Virus record (IMG/VR): IMGVR_UViG_3300042904_000069
Span: 1-30,764 of that record
DNA: 30,764 bases
DNA from: a virus
Reading direction: 5' to 3' (one strand)
Made by a program: the position numbers and the translations under genes. Shown here piece by piece: positions 1-7,821 of this stretch (position 1 is its first letter; each line of letters starts with the position of its first letter). Below the pieces are notes generated by a model. It ran no database searches, was not told where the DNA came from, and worked only from the letters and a program-made list of their open reading frames with translations.

Positions 1-410
1 CCATCCGACACAACCACGGTTTGTATACCGTTGTCGTATAGGTAGTCCGTGAATCCAACAGGCCCAGAGGTTGTGCTGAAGAAGCCTACAAACGTAGCTG
101 CTGTGGTGGAGGTAGCCACATCGTATACATGAAGGGTGTTGCCCACCGCCCAATAAAGCTTCTGGAAATCTGAGTTAAAATGAATGCCCCGGGCATCAGC
201 ATCCGCTGCGGCTTGGAACACGGCAGTTCCGGGACGTTTTACAATGTTGTAATCGTTCTCGCCAATAGATTTATTCTGGACAAGCTCCACGAACACATTG
301 AGGTAGTCCACATCCGCACCGGGGGTCACATCTCGGGTGAACTCTGTGTTCAGCAGAGGCACCATTTTGGTTTGATAGGTTGACTGAACTGGTGTTTTAC
401 TGAACGCCAT
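1..410 (-). CDS. Head-completion / packaged-DNA stabilisation protein, P22 gp10-like (partial, N-terminal 136 aa)
   Basis: Reading leftward from ATG at 410, the frame stays open to the window edge, so the C-terminus is missing. The N-terminus (MAFSKTPVQSTYQ...) is followed by repeated short beta-rich stretches such as FQKLYWAVGNTLHVYDVAT, consistent with a beta-propeller-like tail-accessory or portal-plug protein. In P22-type phages such a protein (gp10) follows the gp4 adaptor and closes the portal after packaging. The start overlaps the stop of the upstream adaptor gene as TAATG, so translation is probably coupled. Family assignment rests on gene order and general character, not on a diagnostic motif. 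It could instead be another tail-hub component. Confidence 0.6.
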   Translation of the reverse strand, partial: MAFSKTPVQSTYQTKMVPLLNTEFTRDVTPGADVDYLNVFVELVQNKSIGENDYNIVKRPGTAVFQAAADADARGIHFNSDFQKLYWAVGNTLHVYDVATSTTAATFVGFFSTTSGPVGFTDYLYDNGIQTVVVSD

Positions 411-1123
411 TACTGCCTCATCATGGGAGCAAAATACAACGAGGACTCATCAGTTCCGAAGGACGTTGCTTCCGCTGTGTAAATCTGCATCTCCTGCATG
501 AGTAGCTGACGATCACTGAGCGGCACACCATATTCCGGGGCAAGGGCTACAGCGAGTTGGTAAATGATGGCCTGGTGCCATTCCTGGGGAAAGTCCGGTG
601 TGTCCGTGCCAGAAACAAAGTCCTCAAAGGGACGCTGATAAACAATTTTAATTTGTTTATTTGTAATACCAGCTGTGTCAGGTGTGGGCCATACCGTAAT
701 GGCTCCATAATTGACCAGCGGCTGGTAGAACATCTGAATGGGACTGCCGGTGGAGCCTGTTGAGTAAATGGTGTTGTATTCGTAGATGGAGTGAATTTCC
801 ATCTCAATGTTGGCACCAGAAACTGTGTCCACCAGAAGAGCTTGCTGCATCTTCAAGGGGAACGGAGTTGCCAGAGTTTTGCCTACGCCAATCTCATAAG
901 TAGCAGTACCAGCCACGGGAGTAAAGACATATTCCTTGCGTGCCCACAGAGGCATTCCCAGCGTCTGTAGCTTGGCTACAACTGCATTCAGTGCCTGAGC
1001 ACCATTGGTTAGGTCTTCTGAATCCGCTGTTTGCCCCTTAGCCAGTACACCCAGCTTGCGCAGCGCAGCGGAAATCAGTTGATCCCGGGTTAGTTCAAAG
1101 AGGGTGAATCCACTGGTTGCCAT
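410..1123 (-). CDS. Portal adaptor / head-completion protein, P22 gp4-like
   Basis: This 237-residue protein begins MATSGFTLFELTRDQLISAALRK and continues with an alpha-helical region and a later segment of short strands. A helical start of the type TRDQLISAALRKLGVLAKGQ is common in phage head-tail adaptors that dock under the portal and extend the DNA channel. P22 gp4 is shorter (about 166 residues), so this one has an extra domain or belongs to a longer subfamily. It lies three bases downstream of the zinc-ribbon gene and overlaps the next gene by one base (TAATG). Function is inferred from family resemblance and position. Confidence 0.6.
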   Translation of the reverse strand: MATSGFTLFELTRDQLISAALRKLGVLAKGQTADSEDLTNGAQALNAVVAKLQTLGMPLWARKEYVFTPVAGTATYEIGVGKTLATPFPLKMQQALLVDTVSGANIEMEIHSIYEYNTIYSTGSTGSPIQMFYQPLVNYGAITVWPTPDTAGITNKQIKIVYQRPFEDFVSGTDTPDFPQEWHQAIIYQLAVALAPEYGVPLSDRQLLMQEMQIYTAEATSFGTDESSLYFAPMMRQ

Positions 1124-1126
1124 GTG

Positions 1127-1429
1127 TTAATCCGGTAGGTTGTAATAGAGTCCCGGTGTCAAGCATCCAGGGATAGCGGTTCCGGGAATTGCCATGCTTT
1201 GACCCAACGTGCAGAAGGTCACGAAGGTGTCTGCTGGCTCAGGACGCACCCAAGGAGGCGCAATTGACTCCCTAGGTGCCCTGATGTAAAGCTGTGGATG
1301 CTTTACTTCCCAATCCTTAGAACAGACCTTCAGCCCGTCCCAACGATCTTTAATTTCGTTTGAAGGGAACTCAAAGCCGCATACATCGCATACGGCAAGC
1401 CAAGTTCCGGGCCAAGGTTGTTTTCTCAT
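1127..1429 (-). CDS. Small zinc-ribbon structural-region protein
   Basis: The 100-residue product has a CDVCGFEF pair near residue 15 and a second cysteine in VCSKDWE near residue 36, with a histidine in the following KHPQL, resembling a minimal zinc ribbon. The remainder is proline-rich (APPWVRPEPADTF). Similar small zinc-ribbon proteins sit between capsid and adaptor genes in many podoviruses, but their role is not established. The start overlaps the stop of the upstream membrane protein by four bases (ATGA), so the two are probably co-translated. Confidence 0.6.
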   Translation of the reverse strand: MRKQPWPGTWLAVCDVCGFEFPSNEIKDRWDGLKVCSKDWEVKHPQLYIRAPRESIAPPWVRPEPADTFVTFCTLGQSMAIPGTAIPGCLTPGLYYNLPD

Positions 1430-1671
1430 GGTTTACTTAGCTGAGATTTAACGGTTGTTTCAAACCTATCTAGCCGGTCCCACAACTCCTGCTTAAATTC
1501 GCGGAAGTCTTCCCGGCGCAAATAGTGTTCTTGGAAATGTTGTTGCCTTAGTTGGAGGTCTTTGATTTCCTGGCGGGCCGTGTCATGGCTGTTACGCATC
1601 TGAAACATGACGACACCAAGCAGGCCATTTAGAAGAAACGTGACGATCAATACAATTACTGCGGTGTCCAT
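1426..1671 (-). CDS. Membrane-anchored coiled-coil protein
   Basis: This 81-residue protein has one N-terminal hydrophobic segment (about residues 4-23, AVIVLIVTFLLNGLLGVVMF) followed by a charged, heptad-like coiled coil (HYLRREDFREFKQELWDRL). The architecture resembles inner-membrane spanin subunits and other small phage membrane proteins. A lysis or DNA-ejection role is possible, but no partner gene or motif proves it. It lies within the late structural operon and overlaps the zinc-ribbon gene by ATGA. Confidence 0.55.
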   Translation of the reverse strand: MDTAVIVLIVTFLLNGLLGVVMFQMRNSHDTARQEIKDLQLRQQHFQEHYLRREDFREFKQELWDRLDRFETTVKSQLSKP

Positions 1672-1697
1672 TTAGTTCCATTTCTATGCCCCTAGGG

Positions 1698-1991
1698 TCA
1701 TGCCCCGTAGCCAACATAAGCAACGGCACCCGTACCTGCCACCACCACGGTTAGACCAATATCACAACGCAAGGCGTTAACAAACACCACGGCGTTATAG
1801 ACACCAGTAGCTGGAATCTGTAGGACCGCGACAACCTTACCTGTTGCCGTTACTTCGTCATAAATCGTGACAGTTGCAGCGTTGGTGCCGTCTGCCGTCA
1901 GCTGAATGCTGTTTACCGTACCCTTGCCGGTACTGAGTAGGGTTGTGCTACCCGCTGCGAGGGCACCACTCGTTAGTGCTGTGGTTTTCAT
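1698..1991 (-). CDS. Putative minor virion / decoration protein
   Basis: The 97-residue product is rich in Ala, Thr, Val and Gly and dominated by predicted beta strands (for example GTVNSIQLTADGTNAATVTIY), typical of capsid decoration or fibre-like domains. No catalytic motif is visible. It lies downstream of two capsid-region genes, separated from the preceding one by a terminator-like hairpin at 2001-2028, so its level may be set by read-through. Virion location is inferred from composition and position. Confidence 0.5.
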   Translation of the reverse strand: MKTTALTSGALAAGSTTLLSTGKGTVNSIQLTADGTNAATVTIYDEVTATGKVVAVLQIPATGVYNAVVFVNALRCDIGLTVVVAGTGAVAYVGYGA

Positions 1992-2000
1992 ATTTCCCCT

Positions 2001-2028
2001 TAAAAGAAGAGGGAGCCATAGCCCCCTC
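2001..2028 (-). terminator. Terminator/attenuator-like hairpin, leftward
   Basis: On the minus strand, GAGGG at one arm (plus 2009-2013) pairs with CCCTC (2024-2028). An inner GC/GC pair follows a single mismatch, the loop is CATA, and the RNA then runs into UUCUUUU. The stem is imperfect and the U-tract is interrupted, so partial termination between the 2037-2468 and 1698-1991 genes is more likely than a full stop. Confidence 0.45.
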
Positions 2029-2036
2029 CCTATTGT

Positions 2037-2468
2037 TTAACGCACGTAGCGAATGGTGATGTAAAGCTCGCCTGCCGTTGGGTTGCCGGTCGTAGCTGTG
2101 CCCGTGAAGAGCAGAGCAGTATCGGACGCCAGCGGAAGGTCATTGCCTTGCATAATCAGTGTTACGGGGGAAACAGGACCAGCTGCACCGGCAGCAGGGG
2201 TGTTAACATCAAAGGCACTGGCAAACTTAGTTGCCGTACCAGTCACGCCAATGCTGAGAGTTGCCGCAGTAACACCGTTGCCTGAGAAAGCCGTTTTCTT
2301 CCAGTAGTCAAAACCAAGGATGGTTGCATCTGCTGGGAGAACAGCTTTCACGGAGGCAGCACCGCCGGTCGTGAAGTCTGCAAACGTCAACTTAACAACC
2401 TTCACATGGCAGTCTTTGTCCATGTTGGTTGCAGTTGGGTTTGCCTGCTCATTAAAATTAATTGCCAT
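2037..2468 (-). CDS. Putative virion protein downstream of the major capsid gene
   Basis: This 143-residue beta-rich protein (MAINFNEQANPTATNMDKD..., ending LYITIRYVR) lacks any enzymatic motif. The high Ala/Thr/Gly content and strand pattern suit a decoration, head-fibre or spike-base protein. It follows the major capsid gene across an intrinsic terminator, which suggests it is made at a lower level than capsid protein. Function is inferred from context only. Confidence 0.5.
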   Translation of the reverse strand: MAINFNEQANPTATNMDKDCHVKVVKLTFADFTTGGAASVKAVLPADATILGFDYWKKTAFSGNGVTAATLSIGVTGTATKFASAFDVNTPAAGAAGPVSPVTLIMQGNDLPLASDTALLFTGTATTGNPTAGELYITIRYVR

Positions 2469-2479
2469 TTGTTTTCCTT

Positions 2480-2502
2480 AAAAAAGGAGCCCGAAGGCTC
2501 CC
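2480..2502 (-). terminator. Intrinsic terminator after the major capsid gene
   Basis: In the leftward direction the transcript forms GGAGCC-UUCG-GGCUCC (plus positions 2486-2501) with a stable UUCG tetraloop, followed by six U residues (plus 2480-2485). It sits eight bases beyond the capsid stop codon, a classic way to cap expression of genes downstream of the major capsid gene. Confidence 0.85.
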
Positions 2503-2509
2503 TTAAAGA

Positions 2510-3418
2510 TTAGGCACCAGCAGAGCCGAACAGCGCACGAGGGTCCGTCCAACCGAAGCTGAAACGCATCGTGGCCTTGTACTTGGCGTTTTCGGTATCA
2601 AAGTCCTCGTCCATACCAAACTCATCAGCACGGCGCTCGAAATACTTCATGCCGTCCTTGACATCGGTGCGGATAAACCATGCATCGGTGTCGGTGAGGT
2701 AGTGGTTGGTGACAATCTTCGGGATCATGCCCATTGTCTTGAGAGCGTTGAGGTCGTTGTTTTCAGTACCAACACGACCATCGCTCTTCAGGATGCGGGA
2801 TGCTTCAAAGATCGACTGACGCGGAATAATCAGAGCGTCCGGGCGGACGGCAATGGTTAGGCCACGGTCATTGGTGAAACCGGCGATGTCGATACAGGCC
2901 TGCTCAAGAGCAGCTTCTGACAGGTCAGAGGCGGTAGCCAGTACGTTGGACCAGGTGCCACCAGCGTAGTTGGGGTGAGCGCTGTTAATCAGCGAAACAC
3001 CATCACCACCAGTGTAGGAAGCGTTGAATGCGCGGTTGTAAACGTTGGCAGCAATCACTTCCTTGGTTTGACGCATAGAGAAAGCCAGGCCCTGAGCCTT
3101 GCGTTGACCAACTACGTCATACTGGTCATCCTCATACACCTCACGGGTGATGACGAAGCCCGAGGCATACACCACATGGGTGTAGCGGGAAATGAAGCTC
3201 TGACGCTCGCTATCGTAGGTGATTGGGGCACCTTCAGCCTTGACCGCAGCCAGGCCAAATGAGCTAACACCAACGTCCTCTTCAAATGCCTTGCGGCTTG
3301 AGAACTTGTCGAATAGCTTGTCCCACTCAGCGGGGTATTCGGCATAGGCCTTGCCCCACCAGGCATTGACGCCAGGCCACAGAGCTTTTGCGAAATTGGA
3401 ACTGGTAATAACTGACAT
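2510..3418 (-). CDS. Major capsid protein (Mu gpT-like, HK97 fold)
   Basis: The 302-residue product has the hallmarks of the Mu gpT-like major head subunit family. These include an N-terminal WWGKAYAEYPAEWDKLFDKF, a central FVITREVYEDDQYDVV that resembles the E-loop/P-domain region, the conserved NSAHPNYAGGTW segment and a C-terminal RFSFGWTDPRALFGSAGA. Members assemble the icosahedral shell around a scaffold. The gene is followed immediately by a strong terminator and preceded by scaffold and accessory capsid genes, the expected order. I am confident it is the capsid subunit. The exact subfamily is from memory of conserved segments. Confidence 0.85.
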   Translation of the reverse strand: MSVITSSNFAKALWPGVNAWWGKAYAEYPAEWDKLFDKFSSRKAFEEDVGVSSFGLAAVKAEGAPITYDSERQSFISRYTHVVYASGFVITREVYEDDQYDVVGQRKAQGLAFSMRQTKEVIAANVYNRAFNASYTGGDGVSLINSAHPNYAGGTWSNVLATASDLSEAALEQACIDIAGFTNDRGLTIAVRPDALIIPRQSIFEASRILKSDGRVGTENNDLNALKTMGMIPKIVTNHYLTDTDAWFIRTDVKDGMKYFERRADEFGMDEDFDTENAKYKATMRFSFGWTDPRALFGSAGA

Positions 3419-3433
3419 TTTTTATCCTTCTAG

Positions 3434-4015
3434 TTAAGCCACACCAGCAGTGTTACCTGCAAGGTTGGACGAGTTGAGAGTAACTAGAAGCTTCCAGTTG
3501 GCCGAATCAGACATATCCGAATCAGGGCGCTGCGCCACACCTAGCACTTTGAGGGGAAGAGTTGCGGTAGTTGCACCAGCACCACCCAGAGCGGTCATCG
3601 CGCTCAGGCCAGTCGTGGTGTTCACTGCCGTGTAGTTCAGACCCATGTTCATACCAATTGCCGTAATGGCAGTGGCTGCACCAGCTTGAACTTCATAAAC
3701 AACTGACGGGTCAACACAGACACGGGCGTAACGAGCGGTGGAAGCCGCACGATATTGCCCGGGAGTGTTGAGGTTGGAGAAGTCAGGCTCAAAGCCAACA
3801 ACCACACCAACGGGAAGACCCGTATCCGCCGAAGCGCGGGTAATAGAAGCAACGCCGTTAGCGTCAGCAGTACCACCCCAGTTAACTACGTCACCAACGC
3901 CAACAACGGTCGCATCAGCGGCCAGTAGGGCGAAAGTCTCTACAGCACCGTTCCAAGCACTACCATTAACGTGCTTGACGGGGCGCAGGCCCGAAGGCCG
4001 GCTTACGTTTGCCAT
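3434..4015 (-). CDS. Capsid-associated structural protein
   Basis: This 193-residue, Ala/Thr/Val-rich protein begins MANVSRPSGLRPVKHVNGSAWNGAVETF, a start often seen in phage head proteins encoded directly before the major capsid gene. Predicted strands predominate and no enzyme motif is visible. It may be a decoration or cement protein bound to the shell. It lies 15 bases upstream of the capsid gene in the same operon. Confidence 0.6.
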   Translation of the reverse strand: MANVSRPSGLRPVKHVNGSAWNGAVETFALLAADATVVGVGDVVNWGGTADANGVASITRASADTGLPVGVVVGFEPDFSNLNTPGQYRAASTARYARVCVDPSVVYEVQAGAATAITAIGMNMGLNYTAVNTTTGLSAMTALGGAGATTATLPLKVLGVAQRPDSDMSDSANWKLLVTLNSSNLAGNTAGVA

Positions 4016-4042
4016 TTACATTCTCCACAAGGGAGATGCACT

Positions 4043-4447
4043 TTATGATCGGGAGATTTCAAAACTACCCTTGTGACCTTTTAGCGCATCTTGTTTAATT
4101 GATTGTTCTGATGCGTCTACGCGTGCCTGTTTTTCAGCCTGATCTTCTTGAAACCATTCCTTGTCAATTGACATGAGAACGGAGAAATCACCCTGACCTA
4201 CAGAAACGCGAGCAGCAGAACCAGCTACAGAGGCGGCGTTAACTCGGCGATCACCAATTTGATGGTCTTCGGCCTTTTCAACTACCCACCCATTTTGTTG
4301 AAACATCTCAACACGACCGTCTTTGTCGTTGACAAATCGGTATTCACGGCCTTCTTGCTTGTTGGAAACATGTAGAATGCTCTTTGAACCGACTGGTGCC
4401 CGCTTCGGGCGGCTACCTCGTGTAACCTTCGCAATTTCTTTAGTCAT
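4043..4447 (-). CDS. Hypothetical protein of the head cluster
   Basis: The 134-residue protein begins with a basic stretch (TRGSRPKRAPVGSK) and contains GREYRFVNDKDGRVEMFQQNGW, a short fold often seen in phage head-cluster proteins of unknown function. The C-terminus is charged and helical. It sits between scaffold and capsid-associated genes and two bases after the scaffold stop. A role in head assembly is inferred from location only. Confidence 0.5.
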   Translation of the reverse strand: MTKEIAKVTRGSRPKRAPVGSKSILHVSNKQEGREYRFVNDKDGRVEMFQQNGWVVEKAEDHQIGDRRVNAASVAGSAARVSVGQGDFSVLMSIDKEWFQEDQAEKQARVDASEQSIKQDALKGHKGSFEISRS

Positions 4448-4449
4448 TT

Positions 4450-5250
4450 TTAAAGCCCTTTAGCTTTTCGTAGATCGGCCAGGTATTGCTCTTTAGTCAG
4501 TACCTTGCTTTGAACTAGGTTGTTCATGATTCGACGTTCTGTGTCAGTAAGCTCGATTTCCTTTGAGGAAACACGGCCCTTAGCAGAACTCCCCTCCACT
4601 GCGGAAGGCTTGTCTTTGTTGGGGTTGCGGAACTTGGTAGGAAACTCGGCACGTACGGCCTTCTCAATTTCCTTCAGCACCTGATCGGGGGTCATGGTTT
4701 TAGCCATAACAGCCCCTCGGAACTTGGCCCCTACCTCATCCGCAAATACCCGCATGTGAGGTTGTGTCTCATACCAAGTGTTTTGAGCCATCCAGCCTTG
4801 CAGCACAGGGTGAACTTCAGGTTCAACCGGGGCAGTTAGCTCTTGTTTAAGGGCTCCGTGCTCTTCCTCAATTTCCTCACGCCGCTCATTAAGTGCGTGA
4901 TACTTGGTAAGGTCACCTTCCTCAACAGCAATTTCTTGCTGCTTCTTGAGGTCGGCCAGAGCACGTTTGTATTCAGTTTCCTGAACCTTGGTGTAATGTG
5001 ACTTCATGCCGTCAAGTGCGGCTTCAAGTCGTTTCAGTTGTTTGTTTTGATTGGCAATTCGTTCAAACAGCGGTTGACGCTGCACAAACTCCTTGGCATC
5101 AATGAAATTCTCATCATCGCCTTCAAACTCTTCCTTGGGACGCCAGCCCATCTCGATGGCTTTTTGCTCAATCGGAGATAGCTTTACCTCTTCGGAAGGG
5201 GTTGCTTCAGGTGCCGACTCGGGCACTAGTTCTTGGTTTTCTTCACTCAT
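4450..5250 (-). CDS. Scaffolding protein
   Basis: The 266-residue product is highly charged and mostly helical. It has an acidic, Pro/Glu-rich N-terminus (MSEENQELVPESAPEATPSE) and a long coiled-coil from about residue 60 to 140 (NQNKQLKRLEAALDGMKSHY onward). The C-terminal half has basic helices. Internal scaffolds of P22-like and other podoviruses have this make-up: they co-assemble with capsid protein, bind it through C-terminal helices and are expelled on packaging. It starts within the stop of the GroES-like gene (ATGA overlap). No protease motif is visible, so it is not a fused maturation protease. Confidence 0.75.
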   Translation of the reverse strand: MSEENQELVPESAPEATPSEEVKLSPIEQKAIEMGWRPKEEFEGDDENFIDAKEFVQRQPLFERIANQNKQLKRLEAALDGMKSHYTKVQETEYKRALADLKKQQEIAVEEGDLTKYHALNERREEIEEEHGALKQELTAPVEPEVHPVLQGWMAQNTWYETQPHMRVFADEVGAKFRGAVMAKTMTPDQVLKEIEKAVRAEFPTKFRNPNKDKPSAVEGSSAKGRVSSKEIELTDTERRIMNNLVQSKVLTKEQYLADLRKAKGL

Positions 5251-5582
5251 TCAGTTGTCTCCCACACCATGACGATGTCCTCGTCGTTGACCACAAGGTA
5301 TTTCTCATCGGGGTTACCTGGGTTTTTCAGGATTTTCCCGCCGTGTCGAGCATAGGAAACTCGATCACCTACCTTGCACCAAGCATCCACACCTCCGCGA
5401 TCACTGAAGGCAACTGGACCTAGTTGAAGCACAATGCCTGAATCAATGGCGGTGGCTTCTTTCCGTTCGTCTGCTTCTTGCAAAACAATGCCGCTGCGCT
5501 TGGCTGCTGCAATAACGGGATCAAAGGTTTCCAGGGTGTCTGGTTTAATTAGTACCCGATAACCGGGCGTTTTGGGAGTCAT
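5247..5582 (-). CDS. GroES-like co-chaperonin
   Basis: The 111-residue product starts TPKTPGYRVLIKPD, the conserved Cpn10 opening. A loop follows with SGIVLQEADE, where the IVL tripeptide corresponds to the GroEL-binding mobile-loop hydrophobic motif. Later come VGDRVSYARHGGK and YLVVNDEDIVMVWE, the Cpn10 C-terminal strands. Phage GroES homologues (T4 gp31 is the classic) replace host GroES to fold the capsid protein in a modified GroEL cage. Placement between portal and scaffold fits that role. It is somewhat longer than bacterial GroES (about 97 residues), owing to an insertion between residues 40 and 65. It overlaps both neighbours by ATGA. Confidence 0.85.
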   Translation of the reverse strand: MTPKTPGYRVLIKPDTLETFDPVIAAAKRSGIVLQEADERKEATAIDSGIVLQLGPVAFSDRGGVDAWCKVGDRVSYARHGGKILKNPGNPDEKYLVVNDEDIVMVWETTE

Positions 5583-5776
5583 TGATTAACGTCCTCAACA
5601 TCTGTGTTGATAATGTCTTCTACGGCTTGGATGTAGCCTGAAACGTATTCCAGCTTTTCCGGTTCGCCACGTAGATTTTTAAGCACGTTGTATTTGTGCT
5701 CTTGGAGACCAGCGAAGAAATTTCGTGTTACTTCGAGTTCTTGCCACTCTTTAAAGGCTTGCTTTGAGGTTGCGAT
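5579..5776 (-). CDS. Small protein overlapping the portal 3' end; probable AUC start
   Basis: The frame reads (M)ATSKQAFKEWQELEVTRNFF and continues to ...DIINTDVEDVNQ, 65 residues, ending in the ATGA that starts the GroES-like gene. No ATG, GTG or TTG lies in frame before residue 32. The frame is closed by TAA at 5782-5780, directly followed by two ATC codons. An AAGGAG Shine-Dalgarno (plus 5785-5790) ends eight bases before ATC at 5776 and five before ATC at 5779. The likeliest reading is initiation at AUC. The gene overlaps the portal coding region by 49 bases. The product is charged and helical. Its function is unknown, though similar-sized proteins occur between portal and scaffold genes in related phages. 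Confidence 0.6.
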   Translation of the reverse strand: MATSKQAFKEWQELEVTRNFFAGLQEHKYNVLKNLRGEPEKLEYVSGYIQAVEDIINTDVEDVNQ

Positions 5777-7821
5777 GATTTAAGCTCCTTAGCTTGAGTA
5801 ATCTTCTGTTGATGCTGTTGTGCGTTTTGTTGGAGCTTTTGGGCTCCCTGCGCTGCCGCCTGCGCTTGGAAAATTCGTTGCTTATGGATTTCAGCAGCTG
5901 CGGTGATTTGGGCCTTCTCGCCCTCAATCTGCATTTGTTGCGCATGTTGCTGCGCCTTCATGTGCATTTGCAGCTCGGCATCACGAGCCTGCAACTCCAT
6001 CTTCTGCTGTGTTTCTTGAAGCTTGATGCCAGCCTTTTGCTGTTCCATCTGAAGCTTCATTTGCATTTCCATTTGCTTGGGATCAGGACCGGGCTCTGGA
6101 GGAGCACCTGTCTGAGCCACTTGAGGATTCAATAGCTGCTGCCAGTTGGGTTGTTCCTGAGCCTCTAGGACACGGGAAATAACCTCCACTGGGTTCATGA
6201 GGGGACCCGCCATACCCATAAGCTCTAGGAGGCCCTGCGCCTTCATCAGCTTCTCGCTCTGGGAAACAGCGTTGGGGTCTGCACCTGGGCAGATGTCATA
6301 GCCCTTGTCCAAGAAGTCGTCTGGTCCAATAGGCTCGTCCAACACTTCCGCCTCTGTTTGAGGATCAAGATAAACACCATTGAGGTAATAAATCTTTTTA
6401 AATTCTTCATCCAAACTGCGGAAAATACGCTTATACACAGCCGTGAAAACCTTCATGCCCTGTTCAACCGTAGCCATCGTTGTGGTTGCCGGGGTGTTCT
6501 GTCCAGGCATCTTGCCGGTGAAGATTTCAGCAACTGAGGCCAGTTCCTTACCAGAGGTAATCAAACTGCCCATAAGCTGGAACAGCACGTTGCTGGGGTC
6601 CTTAGCCGGAAGCGGCACAATTTGCTTCTTCAGGTCATCCCCAGTGGCATTCACTGGTTTCCACTCGCCGGGCTGCATCCGGGTATCACCAGCCTTGAGC
6701 CGCAGGCCCTTGCCGATAAAGCCACTCTGAAGGTTGCTCAGGGTGCCAGCATCGACCAGCTGGTTAATCAGGGTGTTTACAGACTCGTTAATCGGACCAA
6801 GTAGTACGCCGAAACCAAGGCTGTAAAAGCTACCATCAGGGTTAGGCACAAAGGAAAACTTTGTGTAATACTGCTGGGCAGTGATTTTGGATACTTCGCC
6901 ATCGGCATTAAACTCTACGTCTTCTTCTGCAAAGCGGGCTACAATACGCAGTACCCGACCCGTTTCCTTGTGGAACGTAACAATGTAAGGCTCTTCATAG
7001 CCGTCATCGTCTAGGTCAAGGTAGGTGTGCTGCTCAATCAGCGTGTAGGGCGTGGTTTCATCAATCGCCCCATCAAAGGGTGAAATCCGCTGATTGGGAT
7101 CGGTTTGTGGTTGAGGCTGGGTGCCTAGGTCCACATCAAGGAACAGGCCCTTGCGGACCCGCTCTTTGAGAACCCGAGGAGTCATCTCAATGACTTCGGA
7201 AACGCGCTCGGCATCTGACAGGCAATGTGCCCAGTAGTTGACAACGAGATTCTTAGGCAAGATCAGGGTGCTTTTAACCTTCTCAGTGCTGGGATCGTAG
7301 AAGGTCTTCTTGAACACAGTGCCAATAATGGGCAGCATCATTAGCAGCTTGTCCATGTCCTCTTCCCAAGACTTCATGTCATGCATGAGTTGGTAGGACA
7401 TAAAGGTGGCTACTCGGTCTGCCTTGGCTCGCTTTTGACCGTCAAGGTCTTTGCCAATAACCTTACCCTGCACCACCTTGCCGTTTGACGGCACCAGACT
7501 TGGGTAAGCCCGTGCGGCAAACTGCATGGCAGCTGTGGACAGTAGGGGGTATTTGATGTTGGAGGCTTTAGGCCAAGGGAAGCTCTTTTCCTTGCGGACC
7601 TGCATTGCAAGGTCAGTCCACTCGTCTAGCTCCTTTTCCCAGTCTTCTCGGCTCTTCTGGTCCCGCTCAAAGCCGGTTTTGCAGGAGTTGCCAATGTCCT
7701 CTAGCGTCTGTTCATCCAGCGTTTCCGCAAGGTTGGTGGAGGCTAGAAGTCGCGTAACGGTGTTAATATCCTGTGAGTTGGCTACGGCCGGACTCCCCAT
7801 CTCCGCTTGTTCTAAGTTCAT
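5728..7821 (-). CDS. Portal protein (P22-type)
   Basis: The 697-residue product is the right size for P22-family portals (about 725 residues). It contains the N-terminal helical region (CKTGFERDQKSREDWEKEL), the FPWPKASNIKYPLLSTA segment and a wing/stem region (YSLGFGVLLGPINESVNTLI; GQNTPATTTMATVEQGMKVF), which are conserved in portals of this type. The C-terminal 140 residues form a Gln/Lys/Met-rich coiled coil, equivalent to the P22 barrel that projects into the capsid. I chose ATG at 7821, preceded by AGAGGA eight bases upstream, over a TTG at 7866 that has a poorer context. The start lies inside the 3' end of the terminase gene (59-base overlap). Confidence 0.85.
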   Translation of the reverse strand: MNLEQAEMGSPAVANSQDINTVTRLLASTNLAETLDEQTLEDIGNSCKTGFERDQKSREDWEKELDEWTDLAMQVRKEKSFPWPKASNIKYPLLSTAAMQFAARAYPSLVPSNGKVVQGKVIGKDLDGQKRAKADRVATFMSYQLMHDMKSWEEDMDKLLMMLPIIGTVFKKTFYDPSTEKVKSTLILPKNLVVNYWAHCLSDAERVSEVIEMTPRVLKERVRKGLFLDVDLGTQPQPQTDPNQRISPFDGAIDETTPYTLIEQHTYLDLDDDGYEEPYIVTFHKETGRVLRIVARFAEEDVEFNADGEVSKITAQQYYTKFSFVPNPDGSFYSLGFGVLLGPINESVNTLINQLVDAGTLSNLQSGFIGKGLRLKAGDTRMQPGEWKPVNATGDDLKKQIVPLPAKDPSNVLFQLMGSLITSGKELASVAEIFTGKMPGQNTPATTTMATVEQGMKVFTAVYKRIFRSLDEEFKKIYYLNGVYLDPQTEAEVLDEPIGPDDFLDKGYDICPGADPNAVSQSEKLMKAQGLLELMGMAGPLMNPVEVISRVLEAQEQPNWQQLLNPQVAQTGAPPEPGPDPKQMEMQMKLQMEQQKAGIKLQETQQKMELQARDAELQMHMKAQQHAQQMQIEGEKAQITAAAEIHKQRIFQAQAAAQGAQKLQQNAQQHQQKITQAKELKSSQPQSKPLKSGKNSK

